Source: an uncultured Lachnospiraceae bacterium
GTDB lineage: Bacteria; Bacillota; Clostridia; Lachnospirales; Lachnospiraceae
NCBI GenBank assembly: GCA_947630485.1
Contig: CANRHU010000010.1
Location: forward strand, 1 to 61,436
Length of the DNA stretch: 61,436 nt
Reading direction: 5' to 3'
Position numbers and translations under genes: made by a program
Notes under the pieces: model-generated
The model's database searches: none
What the model was told of the DNA's origin: nothing
Seen by the model: only the letters and a program-made list of their open reading frames with translations
Part shown: positions 54,247-61,314 of the stretch, in pieces
Layout: every line of letters begins with the position of its first letter
How positions within the stretch are numbered: position 1 is the first letter of the stretch

Positions 54247-55641
54247 TCAGGTATCACTCGTCATCTCCGCATACCTCACCAGCGCCACATTTCCCATCTC
54301 TTTTGCCCTGTCGGCACAACCTTTGGTAAAGCCGGACTTGGCAAACAAATAGAAGTGCTTATATTTATACGGAAACAGCTCGCTTCGCTTTACCAACGTT
54401 TCCAGGACGCCCAGATCGACCTTTTCATTCGTCCACTTGCACTCGCCGAAAAGAGCGGTGGTTCTGTCCTGCTCGGCGAGAATGTCGATCTCCGCCTGCC
54501 GCTTCTCGCTGGGGTCGCTGCCCCACCAGCGGCCGAGGGAGGAAAACTGCACCGGACATTTTCCGGCAAGCAGCAGCTTCCAAAGATACTGCTTGCAGAT
54601 CTCCTCAAATACCTTGCCCATATAGTCGGGCAAAAACTGCTCTATGCGCCGGTAAGCAAAATCGGCTGCGCCGCGGGCAATGATGGAACTGTTCTCCGGC
54701 ACAAAGCGATACCAGAAGCGGAACAGATTGTCCTCGATGACGTAAATCGCTTTCCGGGATGCCTTCTCGCCATAGGGCGTCTCTTTTCGGATGATCCCAA
54801 GGGTGATAAGGTTTTTCACATAGGTAGAGCACACATTGGTATCCTCTCCGACCTTGCCGGAAATCTCCGACATTCGGGTGGAACCGGTGGCGATCGCCGT
54901 GATGATGGCATTATACAGCGCAGGCTCCCGCACCTCCTGCTTGAGCAGGTTTTCCGGCTCCTCAAAGAGCGCAGAGGTGGGATTTAAAAATGTATTCTTG
55001 ATATTGTCCTCGACGCTCAATGCGTCGTCCATTTGCAGCAGATACTGCGGCGTGCCGCCGACGATCCCATAGATCAGTGCCTTGTCTTCGCTGGAGAAAT
55101 TCTTAAAATACCGGCATGTCTCCTCAAAATCAAAAGGAACAATCTTCATCTGCGCCGTCCGCCGTCCGTAAAGCGGCGCTTTGTAAGCCAGGACGTGATC
55201 CTCCATGTAGGACATGGACGAGCCGCAGAGGATCAGCATCAGTCTGGAACTGTCCTTGTATTTATCGATGAGCAGCTGAAGCGTGGAGGCGAGGCTTTTC
55301 TCTGCCCGGGCGATATAGGGGTATTCATCGATAGCGAGGATGAGCCGCTCTCTTTCGGACAGCCTGAACACATACTCCAGGGCCGCCTGAAAGGAGAGAA
55401 AGGAGTTCTCTGTCTCAATGCCGGTACAGTACTCCAGAATGTTCTTGCTGAAGTTCTCGAGGTTTTGCTTGGCATTGCTCTCAACGCCCATAAAATAGAT
55501 GGCGTTTTTGTCCCGGATCAGCTGGTTGATCAGCGCCGTTTTCCCAACGCGCCGCCGCCCATATATGACCGCAAATTCAAACTTATTAGAAATATACAGC
55601 TTGTTCAGAGCCTCAAGTTCCCGCTCTCTGCCGATAAACAT
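54247..55641 (-). CDS. AAA+ ATPase with DUF234 domain
   Basis: A 464-residue protein of the archaeal-type ATPase family. Walker A is VIYGRRRVGKTALINQL near residue 30, Walker B LILAIDEYPYIARAE near 120. The C-terminus after about 350 is a DUF234 nuclease-like domain: LLAGKCPVQF, QAEIDILAEQDRTTALFGECKW has the E/D-x-K pattern of restriction-type nucleases. Function is unknown; such genes often travel alone between strains. Repeats flank it on both sides, and a strong promoter precedes it. Confidence 0.8.
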   Translation of the reverse strand: MFIGRERELEALNKLYISNKFEFAVIYGRRRVGKTALINQLIRDKNAIYFMGVESNAKQNLENFSKNILEYCTGIETENSFLSFQAALEYVFRLSERERLILAIDEYPYIARAEKSLASTLQLLIDKYKDSSRLMLILCGSSMSYMEDHVLAYKAPLYGRRTAQMKIVPFDFEETCRYFKNFSSEDKALIYGIVGGTPQYLLQMDDALSVEDNIKNTFLNPTSALFEEPENLLKQEVREPALYNAIITAIATGSTRMSEISGKVGEDTNVCSTYVKNLITLGIIRKETPYGEKASRKAIYVIEDNLFRFWYRFVPENSSIIARGAADFAYRRIEQFLPDYMGKVFEEICKQYLWKLLLAGKCPVQFSSLGRWWGSDPSEKRQAEIDILAEQDRTTALFGECKWTNEKVDLGVLETLVKRSELFPYKYKHFYLFAKSGFTKGCADRAKEMGNVALVRYAEMTSDT

Positions 55642-55669
55642 TGCACGACCTCCATCTTAGGGTAACTAT

Positions 55670-55698
55670 AGTATATCGCAAAAAAGCAAATTAGTCAA
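55670..55698 (-). promoter_or_regulatory. Strong promoter of the DUF234 ATPase gene
   Basis: On the minus strand TTGACT, 17 bases, TATACT. The -35 is part of the right arm of the large palindrome at 55688-55730, so folding or protein binding there could affect initiation. Confidence 0.65.
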
Positions 55699-55730
55699 GT
55701 ACGATTCGGCAAATCATACTTGACTAATTT
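55688..55730 (-). terminator. Large palindrome, terminator of the sugar transferase or operator
   Basis: Arms of about 19 bases, AAATTAGTCAAGTACGATT and AATCATACTTGACTAATTT, mismatch at one place around a five-base loop. On the minus strand it is followed by GCTTTTTTGCG, so it can end the sugar-transferase transcript. Its arm also supplies the -35 of the next gene. Confidence 0.65.
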
Positions 55731-55733
55731 TAA

Positions 55734-55780
55734 GATTTCCATGCAAACGGAGCGCCAGCGACGCTCTGTTTGTATTATGA
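55734..55780 (-). repeat. Hairpin repeat, locus 6 (variable-arm type)
   Basis: On the minus strand CAAACAGAGCG, TCGCTGG, CGCTCCGTTTG, with flanks AATAC on the left and CATGGAAATC on the right. It follows the stop of the sugar transferase by a few bases. Confidence 0.75.
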
Positions 55781-55785
55781 AAAAC

Positions 55786-57189
55786 CTAAAACGCGTCGTC
55801 GCTCCTGATTATTTTCGTGATTGTCTTAAAGATGATTTTAATATCCTCGTCCAGGCTCCAGTTTTCAATATACTGCGTGTCCAGGCGCACCACCTCTTCA
55901 AAATCCATAATCTTGCTGCGTCCGCTGACCTGCCACAGTCCGGTAATCCCGGGCGCCATTGCCAGGCGCTTTTTGTGCCGGGCGCTGTATCTGCTGTACT
56001 CGTCCACCGTGGGCGGCCTTGTTCCGACCATGGACATTTCCCCTTTCAGCACATTAAAAAACTGCGGGAATTCGTCCAGGCTTGTCCTGCGGATAAATGT
56101 TCCGATTCCGCGGATCACCCGCGGGTCGTCGTCGATTTTAAACATAAGACCGTCCTGAATCTTATTCTGCGCCATCAGTTCCTTCTTTCGCTCCTCCGCG
56201 TCCATATACATGGAACGGAACTTGTACATTTTAAAGGTTCTGCCGCCCTTTCCTACCCGCGTCTGCGCAAAATAGATCGGTCCCGGGGAGCGGAGATAAA
56301 TCAGCGGTCCGATAATCACGGACAGCAGAAGCGTTATCACACAGCCGACAAACCCCCCCACAATATCCATAAGCCGCTTTTCCATCGACTGACGGGTCGA
56401 AATGGGACTGATTGTCGTCGTCAGCACATTGACGCCGAACACACTGCTGACGCTTCGGTTTGGCAGAAAACGATAGGTCTCTTCTACATCGATATGTACG
56501 GTTATCCCCATATCCAGAAGCTGTCTGGCCAGCGCGAGATTATATTCCGATCTGTCAGGAAGGTTGATAAGCGCTTCATCCACCACGTTCTTCTTTGCGA
56601 ATTCCACCAGGCTGTCCTGGTCGGCAGCGACCGGGACGTTCCCGATCTTCTCCCCGACCATCGGCCGGTCAAGGACCGCCAGGCCGAAAAACGAATAATT
56701 CCGTACGGCGGAAGCCGACAGACCGCCGACCATCTCTCTGGCAAGGGCTTCTGTCGTAATCAGAAGAATATGCCTCGTGTAATCCGTCTTCCGGTTGCGG
56801 CGCCGCAGATAGAATTTCCAGCCGAACCGCATGATATACATAAGCGGAAACGCAAGTACGCAGTAAAGCGCCAGAAAGCTTCTTCTGGGCGCAGCCGTGA
56901 TTCTCAGAAAATAAAACAAAAACAGGATCAGAAAAAAGGCGCCCAGATTCAGCTTTAAAAGCGCCCAAAACTCTTTTAAATACCCCCGCTGCATAATGCC
57001 CTGATAAGAATCTGTCAGCAGGTCCAGAAGCCAGAAGATCATTGGAAGCACGATCCCCAGGTTCCATGCCGCAACCGAACTGGTCGGCACAAAATGCCGG
57101 TGAATCTGCCCGGTAAGTATAAGCGCGGCCTCGGCAGCGGCTATGTCGATGCAAAAGAAATCGAAACCATCCGATGAATCCTTATACAT
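55786..57189 (-). CDS. Polyprenyl glycosylphosphotransferase for exopolysaccharide
   Basis: A 467-residue membrane enzyme. Four or five N-terminal helices and a CoA-binding-like domain (NYSFFGLAVLDRPMVG) are followed by a membrane helix and the bacterial sugar transferase domain: KRLMDIVGGFVGCVITLLLS, FKMYKFRSMYMDAEE, IRRTSLDEFPQFFNVLKGEM and MVGTRPP. It should attach a sugar 1-phosphate to undecaprenyl phosphate as the first step of an exopolysaccharide. No other intact synthesis gene is near; only decayed fragments follow upstream, so the cluster may be cut down. Confidence 0.9.
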   Translation of the reverse strand: MYKDSSDGFDFFCIDIAAAEAALILTGQIHRHFVPTSSVAAWNLGIVLPMIFWLLDLLTDSYQGIMQRGYLKEFWALLKLNLGAFFLILFLFYFLRITAAPRRSFLALYCVLAFPLMYIMRFGWKFYLRRRNRKTDYTRHILLITTEALAREMVGGLSASAVRNYSFFGLAVLDRPMVGEKIGNVPVAADQDSLVEFAKKNVVDEALINLPDRSEYNLALARQLLDMGITVHIDVEETYRFLPNRSVSSVFGVNVLTTTISPISTRQSMEKRLMDIVGGFVGCVITLLLSVIIGPLIYLRSPGPIYFAQTRVGKGGRTFKMYKFRSMYMDAEERKKELMAQNKIQDGLMFKIDDDPRVIRGIGTFIRRTSLDEFPQFFNVLKGEMSMVGTRPPTVDEYSRYSARHKKRLAMAPGITGLWQVSGRSKIMDFEEVVRLDTQYIENWSLDEDIKIIFKTITKIIRSDDAF

Positions 57190-57227
57190 TAAGAAACATC
57201 CCCTTAAACGAATTTCAGCTTTCTGTC

Positions 57228-57395
57228 TCAGCCGGAGTGATACCGGAACTTAAACAGCAGATATACCATTCTTTCCTTCCCGTGGAGTATCAGTGAAAAC
57301 AGGATCCTCTGCCGGATCTTCATATCCGCGACAGGATAATGTCTCAGTACAGCCTGCGTCGTCTTATGCCTGCACATTTTGCGAATCTCTTCCAT
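57228..57395 (-). pseudogene. C-terminal fragment of a family 2 glycosyltransferase
   Basis: A 55-codon frame, MEEIRKMCRHKTTQAVLRHY then PVADMKIRQRILFSLILHGK and ERMVYLLFKFRYHSG, resembles the tail of GT2 enzymes found in exopolysaccharide clusters. The frame upstream is closed by a TGA within ten codons, and no donor-binding domain remains. It lies directly upstream of the sugar transferase. The family call is by eye. Confidence 0.45.
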
Positions 57396-57402
57396 GCTGC
57401 GC

Positions 57403-57591
57403 TCACAGCAGGGACGCCAGTCTCAGGGCTCCGCCCCGCATGCCCGCAAGCATGGCCCTTCCCATGTCAGCCGGCACAAACTGACGGCGCTGCCGGACAA
57501 ACAGAACCGCTGCCCTGAGGAAAAGCCCCAATATCCACAGCCCGCAGCAGGCAACGCCGACCAAAAAAACATAATAGCTGAAATCCTTCAA
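57403..57591 (-). CDS. Small membrane protein, possible fragment
   Basis: A 62-residue frame with one helix (YYVFLVGVACCGLWILGLFL) and a basic tail. The start would be TTG, overlapping the stop of the metallophosphoesterase fragment (TTGA), after AGGGG. I do not recognise it. It overlaps the glycosyltransferase fragment's upstream frame, so either it is a small coupled gene or debris of a broken one. Confidence 0.35.
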   Translation of the reverse strand: MKDFSYYVFLVGVACCGLWILGLFLRAAVLFVRQRRQFVPADMGRAMLAGMRGGALRLASLL

Positions 57592-58169
57592 CTCCCCTCA
57601 TCTCCTTTTTCGATATCAATTACAACCAATTCAGGCGTATTATTGATTCGCGGCAGCAGACTGCTGTTTCCCAGTCCCCGGCTGACCACAACCGTCCCCT
57701 GCGGTCCGGACAGCATTCCCGCCTCTTTTCCCTCTCCCGTAAACCACGGCCAGAAGGAGCCCTCGCAGAACATCCCTCCAAGTCCCGGAATCCGGACGAT
57801 CCCGCCGTGCTTATGCCCGCAGAGCAAAAGCTCATACTCGAAATCCATATAGGTCAGCGCCTCCGCGACTGACGGCCGGTGCGCCAAAATCACCTTCAGA
57901 TTTTCCGGAGACGCGGCCAGCGCCCGGCCTACGACAGCTGCAGAATACGGGAAAAATGTACCGCTTAGGTTATCCACTCCGATCAAATCGACAGACTGTC
58001 CCTTCACCTCGACCGTGACTCCGCCGTTATTGAGAACGGTAACCCCCAGCCCGAGCAGCGCATCCGGCAGTCTGGAATCCGTGGGAACGATTTTATCAAA
58101 ATCCAGAGTCCCATATTCTTCCATTCCCGTCAGGGCCGCCTGGTTTTCCAGAAATTCCGGCGTCACATC
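57588..58169 (-). pseudogene. C-terminal fragment of a metallophosphoesterase
   Basis: A frame of about 193 residues holds the last part of a calcineurin-like phosphoesterase: VILAHRPSVAEALTYMDFEY and the metal motif LLLCGHKHGGIVRIPG. The N-terminal motifs (D-x-H, G-D, G-N-H-D) are missing. Just upstream a separate frame at 58163-58237 encodes a signal-anchor-like start MKRKKSRFRLLFAAAVGLLI that stops at once. Together they look like one gene that lost its middle through a deletion with frameshift. Confidence 0.65.
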
Positions 58170-58237
58170 GCTGCCGTAATCAAAAGACCGACTGCCGCCG
58201 CAAACAGCAGCCGGAAGCGTGATTTCTTTCTTTTCAT
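58163..58237 (-). pseudogene. Orphan N-terminal signal-anchor, start of the broken phosphoesterase
   Basis: A 24-codon frame MKRKKSRFRLLFAAAVGLLI then TAAM ends in TGA, overlapping the phosphoesterase fragment in another frame. Membrane-anchored YkuE-like phosphoesterases begin like this, so it is probably the original N-terminus. Confidence 0.45.
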
Positions 58238-58269
58238 TTTTCGCGGTTTCGTGATGTCGTTTTCCGTTT

Positions 58270-58473
58270 TCATTGTTCTTTAAGCGCTTCTTTCATAGAT
58301 TCTGTGATGATCCGCCAGCCTTCCCGGCCCGGATGGCTTCCGTCCACAAGCGCGCCGGCGACAGAGGTCACGCCGCAATTCTCCCTATCCAGAAGCTGCG
58401 TCCCGTACTCCCGGGCCATCTCGCGGATCGTCTGATTTAACTGTTTAAGCGGTTCCGAAGCAATCGTGTAACT
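58270..58473 (-). pseudogene. C-terminal fragment of an SGNH/GDSL hydrolase
   Basis: The frame reads LKQLNQTIREMAREYGTQLL and, later, VDGSHPGREGWRIITESMKE, ending in TGA. D-G-x-H-P is block V of SGNH hydrolases with the catalytic Asp and His. The upstream frame is closed by TGA right after an AT-rich junction near 58475, so only about 67 codons are left. It lies 32 bases upstream of the orphan signal-anchor frame. Confidence 0.6.
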
Positions 58474-58585
58474 TCAATACATTCTTACTAATCACTTGTT
58501 TTTCATGTCATATCACTTGTTTTTGATTTTTTCCGACCAGCCGCGCTCTGCCTGCCGAACGCCAGACATATTCCTGATAAAATAG

Positions 58586-58632
58586 GAAAAAGCACTCACT
58601 GCCCCCCATACCCAGGAGGACAGCAGTGCTTC
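58586..58632 (-). terminator. Terminator about 180 bases downstream of xpt
   Basis: On the minus strand arms AGCACTGCTG and CAGTGAGTGCT, with a loop rich in C and G, are followed by TTTTTCC. Between it and the xpt stop (58633-58812) I see only a hairpin repeat; between 58474 and 58585 an AT-rich stretch without a gene. Confidence 0.65.
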
Positions 58633-58710
58633 TCATTACACAATCAGATTCGGCTTTACACCGAAAAATTTATCCATTTTTTACCTTCGCCGTCATCCTC
58701 TCATACCGCC

Positions 58711-58795
58711 AATACAGAAATCCTGCCACTGGCACCCTTTCAGCAGCGAAAAAAGAAAACGGGCAGAGCGTCACCAGCGCTCTGCCCGCATGAAA
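58711..58795 (+). repeat. Hairpin repeat, locus 7 (degenerate invariant plus variable-arm)
   Basis: A worn invariant hairpin (58711-58742, ACAGAAATCCTGCCACTGG then CACCCTTTCAG) precedes a variable-arm hairpin with perfect arms CGGGCAGAGCG and CGCTCTGCCCG at 58760-58788, followed by CATGAAAAATA. It lies between the xpt stop and its terminator. Confidence 0.7.
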
Positions 58796-58812
58796 AATAT
58801 CCTTGTCTTTGC

Positions 58813-59394
58813 TTACTGCTCCCTGAACACAATCTCCCCTGTCGCAGGATTCATGCTCTCGACGATGGCCAGGGATTCCAGATGAATACCCATATCCCGG
58901 ATCATCTGCCCGCCCGGCTGAAAGCCTTTCTCGATGCAGATGCCGATACCTTCCACGGTCGCTCCTGCGCTCTGCACCAGCTCGATCAGCCCTTTCAACG
59001 CGCAGCCGTTGGCCAGGAAATCATCGATGATCAGCACATGGTCCTCCGGTCCGATAAACCGTTTGGAAACTATCACGTCGTACACTCTCCCGTGGGTATA
59101 ACTCTGAACCTTCGTCGTGTAGACATCCCCCGAAAGGTTCAGGCTCTGGGCCTTCTTCGCAAACAGCACCGGCACATGGAAGCACTCCGCCACCACGCAG
59201 GCGATGCCGATCCCGCTGGCCTCAATGGTCAGGATCTTGTTGATGGGCCGGTCGACGAAGAGCCTCTTAAACTCCATGCCCATCTCGTGAAACAGTTCCA
59301 CATCCATCAGATGATTCAGAAAACAGTCTACCTTCAGTACATCGCCTTCCGCCAGGATACCGTCCCTGCGGATTCTCTCTTCCAGTGCTTTCAT
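58813..59394 (-). CDS. xpt: Xanthine phosphoribosyltransferase
   Basis: A 193-residue purine salvage enzyme joining xanthine and PRPP to XMP. It begins [20 protein letters not shown], has [18 protein letters not shown] and the PRPP loop [20 protein letters not shown] near 116, and KGFQPGG near the end, all typical of Xpt. The start follows AAGGAG; the longer frame upstream crosses the promoter. I looked for a purine riboswitch in the leader and saw none. It is divergent from ilvE. Confidence 0.93.
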   Translation of the reverse strand: MKALEERIRRDGILAEGDVLKVDCFLNHLMDVELFHEMGMEFKRLFVDRPINKILTIEASGIGIACVVAECFHVPVLFAKKAQSLNLSGDVYTTKVQSYTHGRVYDVIVSKRFIGPEDHVLIIDDFLANGCALKGLIELVQSAGATVEGIGICIEKGFQPGGQMIRDMGIHLESLAIVESMNPATGEIVFREQ

Positions 59395-59434
59395 GCTGCC
59401 GACTCTCCTTGTATGTAAGAATTGTATTAAAAGC

Positions 59435-59463
59435 ATTCTAACAGAACAGCGCCTGTTTGAAAA
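59435..59463 (-). promoter_or_regulatory. Promoter of xpt
   Basis: On the minus strand TTTTCA, 17 bases, TAGAAT. The leader is only about 35 bases long, which leaves no room for a purine riboswitch. Confidence 0.55.
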
Positions 59464-59571
59464 GCTTATTTTGAAGGATTTTGCAGGATTTCTCTTTCTT
59501 TCGCTATAAATACAATTCATATCTCCCATAATCGGGATCCGAAGAAATTTACCATTTTCGCCTCTGCATAC

Positions 59572-59600
59572 TTGAAATATCCGGATGAATATCATAAAAT
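59572..59600 (+). promoter_or_regulatory. Promoter of ilvE
   Basis: TTGAAA, 17 bases, TAAAAT. The leader of about 140 bases contains a hairpin repeat. I see no T-box signature. The 354-base region 59395-59748 holds the two divergent promoters and the repeat. Confidence 0.6.
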
Positions 59601-59634
59601 AAGTTAAGTTGCGGGGACAGCCGCGGGAAATACC

Positions 59635-59686
59635 GCATGGAAATATGAGCAGAGCGTCATCGGCATTCTGCTCGCATAGAAATACA
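59635..59686 (+). repeat. Hairpin repeat, locus 8 (variable-arm type, in the ilvE leader)
   Basis: GCATGGAAATAT, then arms GAGCAGAGCG and CATTCTGCTC (59647-59673) around TCATCGG, then GCATAGAAATAC. One base pair near the core is lost. It is inside the transcribed leader of ilvE. Confidence 0.75.
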
Positions 59687-59748
59687 TCGCTGTCATCGGG
59701 TAGACCGGCTGCACCTGCGGGACAATCTATGCTAAGGAGTGCGATACC

Positions 59749-60774
59749 ATGGAAAAGAAAGACTTAAACTGGAGTGAAATCGGATTTGCCTATCATGTAA
59801 CAAATATGCGTTATGTTTCCAACTACAAGAACGGCGCCTGGGACGAAGGCGGACTGACCGCCGACGCCAATATTGTGCTCAATGAGTGCGCCGGGATTCT
59901 GCAGTACTGCCAGGAGGTCTTCGAGGGCCTGAAGGCATACACCACAGTAAACGGCGATATCGTCACCTTCCGCCCCGACTTAAACGCAGAGCGCATGATG
60001 GATTCCGCCAAGCGTATGGAGATGCCGCCCTTCCCGAAGGAGCGTTTCCTGGACGCCATCGAGCAGGTCGTAAAGGCCAACGCGGACTGGGTGCCGCCCT
60101 ACGGCAGCGGCGCTTCCCTTTATATCCGCCCCTACATGTTCGCCTCCTCTCCCGTCATCGGCGTGAAGCCGGCTGAGGAATATCAGTTCCGCACCTTCTG
60201 CACCCCGGTCGGACCGTACTTCAAAGGCGGCGCTAAGCCCCTGACCCTGTGCGTCAGCGATTTCGACCGCGCGGCCCCTCACGGCACCGGCCATATCAAA
60301 GCGGGGCTTAATTATGCCATGAGCCTGCACGCCCATGTGGAGGCCCACAAGAGAGGCTTCGACGAGAATATGTTCCTGGATCCGGGTACAAGGACCTACG
60401 TGGAGGAAACCGGCGGCGCCAACTTCCTCTTTGTCACAAAGGATAATGAGATCGTGACGCCCAAGTCCGACTCCATCCTGCCCTCCATCACGAGACGTTC
60501 CATGCTTCATGTGGCCGAGCACTATCTGGGCATGAAGGTAACCCAGCGCCAGGTCCGTTTAGACGAGATCGGCGACTTTGCGGAGTGCGGCCTCTGCGGC
60601 ACCGCGGCCGTCATTTCCCCGGTGGGCAAGGTTGTGGACCACGGACGCGAGATCTGCTTCCCCAGCGGCATGGACCACATGGGACCGGTGATCCAGAAGC
60701 TCTACGACACGCTGACCGGCATCCAGCTCGGCACCGTGGACGCGCCGGAGGGATGGATTCACAAGATCTGCTGA
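59749..60774 (+). CDS. ilvE: Branched-chain amino acid aminotransferase
   Basis: A 341-residue fold-IV PLP enzyme for leucine, isoleucine and valine. The PLP lysine lies in [14 protein letters not shown] near residue 184. [39 protein letters not shown], and [15 protein letters not shown] match the long (eukaryote-like) BCAT branch. AAGGAG lies nine bases before the start. It is monocistronic, followed by a double hairpin repeat. Confidence 0.95.
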   Translation: MEKKDLNWSEIGFAYHVTNMRYVSNYKNGAWDEGGLTADANIVLNECAGILQYCQEVFEGLKAYTTVNGDIVTFRPDLNAERMMDSAKRMEMPPFPKERFLDAIEQVVKANADWVPPYGSGASLYIRPYMFASSPVIGVKPAEEYQFRTFCTPVGPYFKGGAKPLTLCVSDFDRAAPHGTGHIKAGLNYAMSLHAHVEAHKRGFDENMFLDPGTRTYVEETGGANFLFVTKDNEIVTPKSDSILPSITRRSMLHVAEHYLGMKVTQRQVRLDEIGDFAECGLCGTAAVISPVGKVVDHGREICFPSGMDHMGPVIQKLYDTLTGIQLGTVDAPEGWIHKIC

Positions 60775-60785
60775 AAATGAATGAG

Positions 60786-60862
60786 AAATACAGAAAGCGT
60801 GCCACTGGCACCCTTTCTGCATGGAAATACGGGCGGGAAGTCATTGCTTCCTGCCCGTTGTT
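60786..60862 (+). repeat. Hairpin repeat, locus 9 (invariant plus variable-arm)
   Basis: The invariant hairpin at 60791-60819 is identical to those at 48901 and 54125 apart from one base. After GCATGGAAATAC comes a variable-arm hairpin CGGGCGGGAAG, TCATTG, CTTCCTGCCCG (60830-60857). Its core has drifted but the arms pair except for one G-T. It lies just after the ilvE stop. Confidence 0.78.
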
Positions 60863-60971
60863 ATGATGACCTTAATGGATATATGAACCATCATTCATCG
60901 ACTAAACAATTTTAATTTGGATGGCCGCAGCAAAAAGATTAAAAAAACTGTACGAAAACAGCAAAAACTTC

Positions 60972-61000
60972 TTGAACTGTATTTCAGAATATGTTATATT
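60972..61000 (+). promoter_or_regulatory. Promoter of the antitoxin RNA
   Basis: TTGAAC, 17 bases, TATATT, a good sigma-A promoter pointing into a region with no protein frame. Transcription should begin near 61007. The 120 bases before it (60863-60971) hold nothing I can name. Confidence 0.65.
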
Positions 61001-61006
61001 TGAATC

Positions 61007-61110
61007 ACAGAGGGAAAGCCAGAGACACATGGCCTACCCCCAAATAGTCACAATGTTAAACCCTTAACGGGCCGCCGTCACTATTGGTAGTAGTGGCGGC
61101 TACTTTTTTC
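61007..61110 (+). ncRNA. Antisense RNA, candidate type I antitoxin
   Basis: A transcript of about 100 bases between the promoter above and a terminator (GCCGCCGTCACTA / TAGTAGTGGCGGC, then TACTTTTTT). It overlaps the 3' end of the toxin message coded on the opposite strand, from which base pairing would follow. Its segment GGCCTACCCCC resembles GGCCTACCCTCC in the toxin leader. The call rests on position, promoter and terminator, as in the RatA/TxpA type of pairs. Confidence 0.65.
61072..61108 (+). terminator. Terminator of the antitoxin RNA
   Basis: A stem of about 13 pairs with one mismatch is followed by TACTTTTTTC. The T-run is also the complement of the end of the toxin gene (Lys-Lys codons). 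Confidence 0.7.
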
Positions 61111-61189
61111 CCCTGAAGATCTGATAACAAAGACCCACAAGGGCTACAATGAATATACCCATCTGAAGCAAATCAGAATATGTAATCAT
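61100..61189 (-). CDS. Small hydrophobic toxin, Hol-Tox/TxpA-like
   Basis: A 29-residue peptide: MITYSDLLQMGIFIVALVGL followed by CYQIFRGKK. One membrane helix with a short polar start and a basic end is the plan of type I toxins, and M-x-T-Y-x-x-L is the usual start of the putative holin-like toxin family. AAAGGAGGGCGTGCCA precedes the ATG. The promoter upstream is close to consensus. The leader carries two CCCTCC stretches that can pair with the ribosome site. An antisense RNA overlaps its 3' end. Confidence 0.75.
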   Translation of the reverse strand: MITYSDLLQMGIFIVALVGLCYQIFRGKK

Positions 61190-61194
61190 TGGCA

Positions 61195-61245
61195 CGCCCT
61201 CCTTTCTTTCGTCTGGAGGGTTAGCCCCTCCGAACAATGGAGGGT
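61195..61245 (-). promoter_or_regulatory. Toxin leader that can hide its own ribosome site
   Basis: On the minus strand CCCTCC, ATTGTT, CGGAGGGG forms one hairpin, and a second CCCTCC lies 14 bases before GGAGGG, the ribosome site itself. Alternative pairings would block or free translation. Confidence 0.5.
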
Positions 61246-61282
61246 AGGCCGCCTTTATGCGCTCTGGTTTCCCATGTCTTAG

Positions 61283-61311
61283 ATTATAGCAAATTTCAGG
61301 AGATATGACAA
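61283..61311 (-). promoter_or_regulatory. Promoter of the toxin gene
   Basis: On the minus strand TTGTCA, 17 bases, TATAAT with a TGn extension. The leader is about 85 bases long. The -35 begins four bases after the stop of the PxpA gene. Confidence 0.75.
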
Positions 61312-61314
61312 GCC

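Noticed and set aside
57190..58812. Insertion sequence at the decayed region
   Set aside because: No transposase frame, terminal inverted repeats or target duplication could be seen; deletions explain the fragments.
59395..59640. Purine riboswitch upstream of xpt
   Set aside because: The promoter lies only about 40 bases before the gene, and no riboswitch core was seen in the minus-strand leader.
59601..59748. T-box or leucine attenuator in the ilvE leader
   Set aside because: No GGGTGG-ACCGCG T-box element and no leader peptide with branched-chain codons; the main structure is the hairpin repeat.
48861..60862. CRISPR array, suggested by constant spacer-like segments and variable inserts
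   Set aside because: The variable parts are self-complementary, not unrelated spacers; the copies are scattered in single or double units, and no cas gene is present.
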